52,029 nt of DNA, taken from the NCBI GenBank assembly GCA_027067955.1, contig JAMOUW010000014.1:1-52029 (forward strand), in the 5' to 3' direction. The position numbers were made by a program, and so were the translations under genes. Every line of letters begins with the position of its first letter. Within the stretch, counting starts at the first letter, position 1. The notes under the pieces are model-generated. The model ran no database searches and was not told where the DNA came from. It saw nothing but the letters and a program-made list of their open reading frames with translations. Positions 25,290 through 31,084 of this stretch are shown here, piece after piece. The stretch comes from Thermaceae bacterium. GTDB taxonomy: Bacteria; Deinococcota; Deinococci; Deinococcales; Marinithermaceae.

Positions 25290-25317
25290 AGCATACCCGG
25301 TAAGGGGTGATTATGTC
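25290..25317 (-). promoter_or_regulatory. Promoter and candidate self-operator of the CsoR-family gene
   Basis: On the minus strand GTGACA is followed after 18 bases by TATGCT (25295-25290). Overlapping this is ATACCCGGTAAGGGGTGAT (25293-25311 on the plus strand), a near-palindrome of the G/C-tract type (ACCC...GGGGT) seen at operators of this repressor family. Autoregulation is therefore likely. Confidence 0.5.
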
Positions 25318-25407
25318 ACTTCGCCGCCAGCATCAACCCCCGCGCACCGCCTACCTCCGATAACGGAGTTGGAACCCGCCGCTACGCCCGGTCCCCCGCT
25401 TGCAGGG

Positions 25408-25458
25408 CTATTCGAGCTGGGTCCGCACCCGCTCCGCCAGCACGCAAGCCCCGGCCCC
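25408..25458 (-). pseudogene. Headless ABC-permease tail behind the MFS gene
   Basis: Directly after the MFS stop, and in the same frame, 16 codons read ...CVLAERVRTQLE before TAG 25408. The last 11 residues match 9 of the last 11 of the ABC permease at 28111-28836 (LLARRVRTQLE), and the DNA is similar too. I take it as the remaining end of a related permease gene whose body was lost when the MFS gene arrived. In-frame TGA read-through is an alternative but has no support. Confidence 0.55.
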
Positions 25459-26625
25459 TCAGCGGCCAGCAGCCCCGCCGGCGCCCCGCACCAACCAAAC
25501 CAGAACAGTCACGGCCGCCGTGGCCGCACCCAGGGCGGAAATGGTAATATCCGCCCCCAGCCGTTCGATCAGCCACGGCGCGGCGGCGAAGCCGAGAGGC
25601 GCAAGCAGCATGGCCAGGGTATTGACCGCGGCGAAGGCGCGGCCCAGCAGCTCGGCCGGCAGTTTGGCCTGCAGGTAGGCGATGAAGACAGTACCGCTGG
25701 CGTTGGCCATGGCGTCGTTGAGGGCGCCGAAGGCCGCCGCCAGCGGCAGCGAGCGGCTGCGGCCCAGCCCCAGCAGCGCCAAACCCTGAACGAAGCCGGC
25801 GGCGAAGATTAGTTTTTCGCTCGAGCGCAAAACGACCGTCGCCAGGGCCAGGTTAGAGACTGTCGTGCCCAGGTTCATGGCCGAAAGCAATGAAGCGTAG
25901 GCTCCGGCCCCGCCCATACTGGCGGCGTACAGGGGCGTGGCCACCTGAAAGGCGGCGGCGAACAGGTTGGTGGCCGCGAAGAAAAGCACAACGGTAAGAA
26001 TCTTTGGCGAGCAGGTCAGGTAAGCAAAACCCGCCCATACGAAGCGCAGGTCGAGCGCTTCTTCGGCAGCGTTTCGCGGCAGCGAAGGCAGACCCAGCAA
26101 AAGGCTGCCATAAACCACCGCCAGTGCGGTGGCGAAGAGCAATGCGCCAGCGGGGCCAAAAACGGAAAAGAGAACCGCCCCCAACAGCGGCCCGGCAAAG
26201 TGGGCGGCGTCGTCGGCCAGGCTCAGCTGGGCGTTGATTCTGGCCAGCTCCTCGGGGGGAAACAGCGCGGGAATGAGAACGTAGCCGGCGGAACCGAACA
26301 GGCTTCCCAGGATCGAGAGTGCCAGGTTGCCGGCCATGAATACGGCCGGGCTCGCCCAAAAAGCCAGGACCGCGGCCATTGCCAGCAAAACCAGGGCGTT
26401 CGCAACTGCCCCGGCGAGCAGGGCGCGCCGGGGCTCTACCCGGTCGGCCAGGCTGCCGCCGGCCAGGTTGAGCAGCAAGGAGGGTAGCATGCCGGCGAGC
26501 AGCGTTCCCCCCAGGGCCGCGGCCCCGTAGCGGCTGGAGGCCCAGGCGAGCGTGAAGTTGACCAGGGCGCCCGAAAGGCCGCTCAATCCGTAAACGAACC
26601 ACAGCAAAACGCGGTTGCGCGTCAT
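25459..26625 (-). CDS. Major facilitator superfamily transporter
   Basis: This 388-residue protein has about 12 membrane helices and resembles the drug/macrolide-efflux-like MFS group. It shows the loop GGSLADRVEPRRALLAGA between TM2 and TM3 (the A motif) and LINDAMANASGTVF-like sequence in the second half (LNDAMANAS near 285-293). AAGGAGC is the ribosome binding site. Its long 5' region (26626-26840) holds a hairpin, a possible 11-codon leader frame and a TATACT promoter. It is followed by a remnant of an ABC permease, so it may be a replacement transporter in this position. The substrate is unknown. Confidence 0.85.
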   Translation of the reverse strand: MTRNRVLLWFVYGLSGLSGALVNFTLAWASSRYGAAALGGTLLAGMLPSLLLNLAGGSLADRVEPRRALLAGAVANALVLLAMAAVLAFWASPAVFMAGNLALSILGSLFGSAGYVLIPALFPPEELARINAQLSLADDAAHFAGPLLGAVLFSVFGPAGALLFATALAVVYGSLLLGLPSLPRNAAEEALDLRFVWAGFAYLTCSPKILTVVLFFAATNLFAAAFQVATPLYAASMGGAGAYASLLSAMNLGTTVSNLALATVVLRSSEKLIFAAGFVQGLALLGLGRSRSLPLAAAFGALNDAMANASGTVFIAYLQAKLPAELLGRAFAAVNTLAMLLAPLGFAAAPWLIERLGADITISALGAATAAVTVLVWLVRGAGGAAGR

Positions 26626-26644
26626 CTTTTGCTCCTTCGGTAAC

Positions 26645-26672
26645 GGTCGCGCTATTAAGGCGACCTTTTTTT
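26645..26672 (+). terminator. Plus-strand terminator within the MFS 5' region
   Basis: GGTCGC (26645-26650), a 9-base loop and GCGACC (26660-26665) are followed by seven T (26666-26672). It has the form of an intrinsic terminator for plus-strand RNA, yet no plus-strand gene ends here. Read on the minus strand it is a hairpin just upstream of the MFS ribosome binding site. It may end an antisense RNA or be left from a lost gene. Confidence 0.6.
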
Positions 26673-26778
26673 GCTTGTCAGGTTTTAGTGGAAGAGACGA
26701 CAGGCCCGCAGCTGCTTACGCTGGGGGCGGCAACGCTAGAACCGGCCCGGGCTTGCGGCTGCGAGCCGAGGGCGGGCG

Positions 26779-26814
26779 CTAGCGCGGCAGGTTCTTGTGG
26801 CGCATCCTGGGCAT
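26779..26814 (-). CDS. Possible 11-codon leader peptide upstream of the MFS gene
   Basis: On the minus strand TATACT (26839-26834) is followed by AAAGGTGG and, 5 bases later, ATG 26814. The frame encodes MPRMRHKNLPR and stops at TAG 26779, 154 bases before the MFS start. A promoter, ribosome binding site and tiny basic frame before a transporter gene recall leader-peptide control of efflux genes. The frame could also be the truncated head of a lost gene. There is no other gene between 26626 and 26870. Confidence 0.35.
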   Translation of the reverse strand: MPRMRHKNLPR

Positions 26815-26870
26815 GAATCCACCTTTCGGGCAAAGTATAGCATCCGGGATGTCTGCTAGACTAGGTTGCC

Positions 26871-27969
26871 ATGGACGCGCGCGAACTGAAGCAAAAACTC
26901 GACGCCCTCAGGGGGTATCTTTGACATCGCCGGTAAGACGGCGCGGCTAGCGGAACTCGAAGCAGAACTGGGCAAAGAAGGCCTCTGGGACGACCCAACC
27001 GCGGCACAAAAGCTGACCCAGGAAGCGGCGCGGCTGAAGAAGGTGGTCGAGGAATACGAACAGCTATCAGGTGACCTGGAGAGCCTGATCGAGCTGTGGG
27101 ACGAGGCCTCGCCCGAGGAACGGGAAAGCCTCGAGCCCGAGCTGGAAGAGGCCGCGAAGAAGCTCGAGGACCTCTACCACCAGACCCTGCTCGGCTTCGA
27201 GCACGCCGAGAAGAACGCCATTTTGACGATCAAGCCCGGCGCCGGCGGCACCGAAGCGATGGACTGGGCCGAGATGCTGCTGCGGATGTACACCCGCTGG
27301 GCAGAGCGCCACGGCTTTTCGGTAGAGCTGGTGGACGTAACCCCGGGCCCCGAGGCCGGTATCGACTCCGCCGAGCTGATCGTGCGCGGCGAGAACGCCT
27401 ACGGCCTGCTCTCGGCCGAACGCGGCGTGCACCGGCTGGTGCGCCCCAGCCCCTTCGACTCCACCGGTCGCCGCCACACCAGCTTCGCCTCGGTGGAGGT
27501 CAGTCCCGAGGTGGACGACAGCGTGGAGATCGAGATCAAGCCCGAAGACCTGCGCATCGACGTCTTCCGCGCCCAGGGCCACGGCGGCCAGGGGGTGAAC
27601 ACCACCGACAGCGCGGTGCGCATCGTCCATCTGCCCACCGGCATCATCGTCACCAGCCAGGCCACCCGCAGCCAGCACAAGAACAAGGAGCTGGCCATGA
27701 AGGTGCTGAAAAGCCGCCTCTTCGAACGCGAGTGGCAGAAGCGCCAGGAGGAGATGGCCAAGCTGCGCGGTGAGCAGAAGGCGATCGAGTGGGGCAGCCA
27801 GATCCGCAGTTACGTCCTCGACAAGCAGTACATCAAGGACCACCGCACCGGCCTGATGCGCCACGACCCCGACAAGGTGCTGGACGGCGACCTGGACGAT
27901 CTTATATGGGCCGGGCTCGAGTGGCGCGCGGGGCTGCGGCAGGCCGAGGCGGGCGCAGAAGAAGACTGA
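26871..27969 (+). CDS. prfB: Peptide chain release factor 2 (programmed +1 frameshift)
   Basis: RF2 ends translation at UAA and UGA. Translation begins at ATG 26871, reads 17 codons to CTT, meets in-frame TGA at 26922, and continues in the +1 frame from GAC 26923 to TGA 27967, giving about 365 residues. The core shows the GGQ loop in AQGHGGQGVNTTDSAVR and the RF2 recognition block SPFDSTGRRHTSFASVEV, both intact. TAGACT lies 8 bases before the ATG. The last 125 bases before the final codons are repeated 3 kb downstream (30895-31019), so the present 3' end was probably supplied by incoming DNA. Confidence 0.96.
26911..26925 (+). promoter_or_regulatory. RF2 autoregulatory frameshift site
   Basis: AGGGGG followed by TAT CTT TGA C is the classic signal. 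The internal Shine-Dalgarno-like AGGGGG sits just before the slippery CTT, and the stop TGA is followed by C. When RF2 is scarce, ribosomes slip +1 and make RF2. Confidence 0.96.
27814..27938 (+). repeat. Direct repeat, copy 1 (prfB 3' end)
   Basis: 125 bases inside the 3' end of prfB recur at 30895-31019 with one difference (G27879 versus A30960). It encodes residues from VLDKQYIKDHRTG to EWRAGLR. The two copies diverge sharply at both edges. Confidence 0.97.
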
Positions 27970-27972
27970 CCG

Positions 27973-28059
27973 CTACCAGTCGAGTGGCCGGTTGCCGGGG
28001 CCGAAGAAGCCGCCCGTGGGACCATCCGGACCCAGGGTGACGAGCCAGACGATCGGCTC
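27973..28059 (-). pseudogene. Tail of a short-chain dehydrogenase gene
   Basis: Reading minus from 28059 to TAG 27973 gives EPIVWLVTLGPDGPTGGFF and then GPGNRPLDW. This closely follows the C-terminus of carbonyl-reductase-like short-chain dehydrogenases (VWLATL..DGPTGGFF...PW). No start or Rossmann part is present: the ABC permease stop lies 51 bases upstream. It is a gene remnant trapped between prfB and the ABC genes. Confidence 0.6.
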
Positions 28060-28110
28060 CAGTTTGCGTCTGTCGCCTCCTGGGTGCCTCAGGGCGTCGA
28101 CGCAACCGGT

Positions 28111-28836
28111 TCACTCGAGCTGAGTCCGCACCCTGCGCGCCAGCAGGTACACCCCGGCCACGAAAAGGCCCGCCGCCTCCCCTGCCAACGCCGCCAGCAA
28201 GGCGGCCTCGCCGGTGCGCAGCACCTCGCTGGCCAGGGTGACCGGGTTGGCCAGCACCAGCCCCCGCACCCAGGGGGCCAGGCTGTCCAGGGGCACGTAG
28301 ACACTGCTGACATACTGCAAAATCGCACTGATCAGGATGGTCAGGATCGACATCTTGGTGATGTCCCGCACCAGAATCGAGAGCGCCGCCAGCAAGCCGC
28401 TGGTGGCGAAGGTGAGCAGGAGCAGCACCAGCGCGGTTTCGAGATTAATTAACGCCGCGCTGCGCAAGATCCATACCGCCGCGAAGACCAGCGTCGCCGC
28501 CGCCACGAGCAGCCCCATGGTCACACCCATCACCAGCTTGACCGCGACCACCTGCCGCACCGAGAGCGGCAGGCTGAGCCAGTAGCGCAGCGACTGATGG
28601 GAAAGGCCGAGCACCACGGTTATGGTGCCCAAAGAGGCCGCGGTGACGGTGGAAAAGGGAATCCAGCCGAGCACGAAGAACCGCTCGGCCGCCGCGCCGC
28701 CAAAGGCGTCGAAACCCCGCGAGACCATGAACAGCCCCAGCGTGGCCGAGAAGGCGTACGGCAGCCAGAGCTCCCAGCGCCTCACGGCGCTGCCTGCTTC
28801 GTAGAGGGCGACGACGCCCAGCTCGCGCAGCGGCAT
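28111..28836 (-). CDS. ABC-2-type transporter permease
   Basis: This 241-residue membrane protein has about six helices and starts with a short amphipathic segment (ELGVVALYEAGSAVRRWELW), as in ABC-2 export permeases. A loop SLPLSVRQVVAVKLV near residues 90-105 is typical of the coupling-helix side. ATG 28836 is 7 bases after the ATPase stop, with AAGGGGCG inside the ATPase 3' end. With the ATPase it forms an exporter. It ends in LLARRVRTQLE, shared with the remnant at 25408-25458. Confidence 0.83.
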   Translation of the reverse strand: MPLRELGVVALYEAGSAVRRWELWLPYAFSATLGLFMVSRGFDAFGGAAAERFFVLGWIPFSTVTAASLGTITVVLGLSHQSLRYWLSLPLSVRQVVAVKLVMGVTMGLLVAAATLVFAAVWILRSAALINLETALVLLLLTFATSGLLAALSILVRDITKMSILTILISAILQYVSSVYVPLDSLAPWVRGLVLANPVTLASEVLRTGEAALLAALAGEAAGLFVAGVYLLARRVRTQLE

Positions 28837-28843
28837 CCCGGAA

Positions 28844-29827
28844 CTACGCCCCTTCCGAAACCCCGAGCACCTGCACCTCGTGCTCGACCAGCAGCTTGAG
28901 CAGTTCGGGCAGCGCCGCCTGGTTGTCGCTCGTTTCCAGCTTCAGGCGGCAGCGTTCGAAGAGCGTGTCCATCGAGACCTGCTGGCCGCCCGCCGCACCG
29001 GCGGGCAGGCCGGCCGCGTCGGCGTCCTCCGCGAAGACGACTCCCTTGAAGAGCTCCGGCGGAATGCCGAGCCGCTCTAGAACCTCGGGGTTGGGCTCGA
29101 CCTCGTAGCCGATGACCGGTTTGATGGCTTTGATCTTGGGGTCCAGCTCCGGTTTCCATGTATTCAGTTCCAGCACCAGCTTTTGCACTTCTCCCGCCAT
29201 GCGCGCACTCCTTTCCTTGAGTTCGTCGAAGTCAATCACCCGGTCGGTCGCGGGCAGCAGCTCCGGGTCGTGGGTTACCAATACCACCGTGGCCTGGCGC
29301 CGGCGCAAGCGCTCGAGCTCCTCCCCGAGTAACCCGACCCCATCGCGGTCCAGGCCGGCGGTGGGCTCGTCCAGGAAATAGACCTCGGCGTCCTGCGCCA
29401 GCGCCTTCACCAGCTCGGCCCGCTTCTGCTGGCCGCCCGACATGTGGAAGGGTGTGGCCCCCAGCGGCACCTCGAACCGCCGCACCAGCTCCGCCATACG
29501 CTTTCTGGGAATCCGGAAGAGCGCCGCGTGCAGGCCCAGGGTACGCCGCACCGGATAGCCGCCGTCGAGTGAAAGATCCTGGAAGGCTACCGCCACCCGC
29601 CGGCGCACCGGCGGGTGGCGGTAGGGGTCGCGCCCCAATAGCCGCACCCGCCCCGCGTCGGGGCGCAGCACGCCGATCATGGTTTGCAGCAGGGTGCTCT
29701 TGCCGCTGCCGTTCCGGCCCACGATGGCCACCTGCTCGCCCTTTTCGATGGCCAGCGAGACCGGGTGCCGCCAGGCGCGGTGTTTGACTACGCTTTCCAC
29801 AAGAACCGGTGGCGTTTGAGTTTCCAA
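28844..29827 (-). CDS. ABC transporter ATPase with C-terminal extension
   Basis: This 327-residue protein has a complete nucleotide-binding domain: Walker A GRNGSGKST at 37-45, Q-loop AFQDLS near 81-86, signature MSGGQQKR at 129-136, Walker B VYFLDEPTAGLD at 149-160 and H-loop THD at 185-187. Residues from about 210 to 327 form an extra alpha/beta domain whose end (LKLLVEHEVQVLGVSEG) looks like a small ligand- or subunit-binding module. The start is TTG 29827, three bases after the upstream stop, with AAAGGG about 10 bases before it. It works with the permease downstream. Confidence 0.88.
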   Translation of the reverse strand: METQTPPVLVESVVKHRAWRHPVSLAIEKGEQVAIVGRNGSGKSTLLQTMIGVLRPDAGRVRLLGRDPYRHPPVRRRVAVAFQDLSLDGGYPVRRTLGLHAALFRIPRKRMAELVRRFEVPLGATPFHMSGGQQKRAELVKALAQDAEVYFLDEPTAGLDRDGVGLLGEELERLRRRQATVVLVTHDPELLPATDRVIDFDELKERSARMAGEVQKLVLELNTWKPELDPKIKAIKPVIGYEVEPNPEVLERLGIPPELFKGVVFAEDADAAGLPAGAAGGQQVSMDTLFERCRLKLETSDNQAALPELLKLLVEHEVQVLGVSEGA

Positions 29828-29830
29828 GCG

Positions 29831-30604
29831 CTAAATACCCTTTCGTTTGAGATTTTCTTTTATCCAGCTTATACCGTCAGGGCCGGATCTCGCAATTTCA
29901 AAGAGTCTGCGCGGCTCTTCACGGCCGGAAAAGCTATCAACAAAAATCTCGAGCGCGGTCCCATACAACCTCCTTTCGTCCGCGGTCGCATGCTGACCAA
30001 CAGCCCATGCCAGAACATCTTTCAAGCTGGCGTTAGTGGTCCGACCTTTAATTGTTAGTCCTTCATATCCCCAATTCAGGAATCTATCGATATCGACACG
30101 CTCGTCTACATGGTAGTGGCGCCAAACATGCTCAAGCCAATGGGGGTGGTTACGCTTGAAATATACATACGCTGAATATTGAGAGATCCCTTCAACCAGC
30201 CAGCGCGGCTCTCTGACACCGCTGAGTTTGAGCTCGATCTCTGCCACCTCATGAACAAAGTGCCACAGGTTTTCGTAGGCAGGTTTTTCAATGCGCCACA
30301 TGATCGGAACGAGAGGCTCACTACTTTTGCGGCGATTCTTTGGAGGATTCAAACTGGTAGCAACAAATACCGGCTGTCCAGACAATACCGCGTGTGCAGG
30401 CAGGAAGCCATCTATGGAAAACAGTTCGCGCAACCGCAGTCTCAGCGGCTCTTGCAATAAGGCGCGCAGCGCAGCGGAAGAGTGATCTACACCGGGCTCC
30501 AAAAAAACAGGAAAACCACCTCTGTTTCGTTCCCGAAGCTGATGTAGCGTTACAACCTTGATCGATCCATCCGTAAAACCAACGCTCACCGACCAAGTTT
30601 CCAT
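29831..30604 (-). CDS. Gluzincin-like protein with disrupted HExxH motif
   Basis: This 257-residue protein has the layout of a gluzincin peptidase: FVHEVAEIEL at 117-126, where HExxH would be expected, and WLVEGISQYSAYVYF at 135-149, the usual place of the third ligand (Glu138). The second motif His is replaced by Glu122, so zinc binding and catalysis are doubtful. There is no signal peptide or membrane helix. The gene has clearly lower GC than its surroundings, which suggests transfer. AAAGGGA precedes ATG 30604. It stands between a small peptide gene and an ABC exporter, so it might recognise or process that peptide; this is inference. Confidence 0.62.
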   Translation of the reverse strand: METWSVSVGFTDGSIKVVTLHQLRERNRGGFPVFLEPGVDHSSAALRALLQEPLRLRLRELFSIDGFLPAHAVLSGQPVFVATSLNPPKNRRKSSEPLVPIMWRIEKPAYENLWHFVHEVAEIELKLSGVREPRWLVEGISQYSAYVYFKRNHPHWLEHVWRHYHVDERVDIDRFLNWGYEGLTIKGRTTNASLKDVLAWAVGQHATADERRLYGTALEIFVDSFSGREEPRRLFEIARSGPDGISWIKENLKRKGI

Positions 30605-30615
30605 CTGTCCCTTTC

Positions 30616-30659
30616 CGCCAGGGCGCCCTAGCCCTAGTGCTGCTTCGGGCGCCCTGGCG
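30616..30659. promoter_or_regulatory. 13-bp hairpin between peptide gene and gluzincin-like gene
   Basis: CGCCAGGGCGCCC (30616-30628) pairs perfectly with GGGCGCCCTGGCG (30647-30659) around an 18-base loop. On the minus strand it lies between the peptide stop and the next ribosome binding site, without a T-run. It could cap and stabilise a short peptide mRNA or reduce read-through, giving more peptide than transporter. Confidence 0.65.
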
Positions 30660-30684
30660 CTTTCTCCTCCGAATTCTCCTGGGT

Positions 30685-30750
30685 CTATTCAGTGATTATT
30701 ACAATAATGCAACCGCCGCGTCCACATACAATTAGAACTCCGCCACCCAT
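30685..30750 (-). CDS. 21-residue hydrophobic two-Cys peptide
   Basis: A perfect AAAGGAGG (30765-30758) lies 7 bases before ATG 30750; the in-frame ATG 30756 is too close to be used. The peptide is MGGG, then VLIVCGRGGCIIVI, then ITE, ending at TAG 30685. Two beta-branched stretches flank a GRGG turn bounded by Cys9 and Cys14, so a disulfide-closed beta hairpin is easy to imagine. It is the first frame after the poly-G promoter and precedes the gluzincin-like and ABC genes. No family is recognised. It could be a bacteriocin-like, signalling or toxic peptide, or a regulatory leader. Confidence 0.5.
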   Translation of the reverse strand: MGGGVLIVCGRGGCIIVIITE

Positions 30751-30782
30751 GGCCATACCTCCTTTCTCCATTTATTTTCTCG

Positions 30783-30824
30783 ATATTACCCCCCCCCCCC
30801 CCCCCCCCCTGTCATTTTTGTCAA
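30783..30824 (-). promoter_or_regulatory. Promoter with a 21-G tract between -35 and -10
   Basis: On the minus strand TTGACA (30824-30819), then ATGACA (30815-30810), then 21 consecutive G (30809-30789), then TAATAT (30788-30783) occur in order. A start about 7 bases after TAATAT gives a 26-base leader with the ribosome binding site of the peptide gene. Present spacings are 30 and 21 bases; slippage of the G tract would bring either -35 to 17 bases. This is the geometry of phase-variable promoters. Confidence 0.6.
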
Positions 30825-30894
30825 GACCCTTTCCCAACCTCATGCCGTCTTTATCGAATAATTTTATAAGTTAAGCGAAAAACGCCCCAGCTAG

Positions 30895-31019
30895 GTCCTC
30901 GACAAGCAGTACATCAAGGACCACCGCACCGGCCTGATGCGCCACGACCCCGACAAGGTACTGGACGGCGACCTGGACGATCTTATATGGGCCGGGCTCG
31001 AGTGGCGCGCGGGGCTGCG
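30895..31019 (+). repeat. Direct repeat, copy 2 (displaced prfB 3' end)
   Basis: This is the second copy of the 125-base repeat, one mismatch from 27814-27938. Together the copies bracket about 2.95 kb of inserted DNA in direct orientation. Confidence 0.97.
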
Positions 31020-31056
31020 CCGGATCCAAACCGAAACAGACGCGCCGGAGGGCTAA
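30895..31056 (+). pseudogene. Displaced 3' end of prfB
   Basis: The frame reads VLDKQYIKDHRTG to WRAGLR as in prfB, then its own tail RIQTETDAPEG and stop TAA 31054. The intact prfB ends instead in RQAEAGAEED. The most economical reading is that this is the original end of the resident prfB and that incoming DNA, carrying its own prfB end, was inserted by homologous or site-specific exchange. Confidence 0.9.
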
Positions 31057-31084
31057 CGGCCGCCGCTAGCCGTGCCCCGCCGCC

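Noticed and set aside
30789-30809. The 21-base C/G run as simple assembly noise or a G-quadruplex only
   Set aside because: An assembly error in length is possible, but the run sits precisely between promoter elements and upstream of an ideal ribosome binding site, so I keep it as a regulatory candidate.
27814-31019. Insertion sequence or integrative element with transposase or integrase
   Set aside because: No such gene, terminal inverted repeats or short target duplication were seen; the only repeats are the 125-bp prfB ends.
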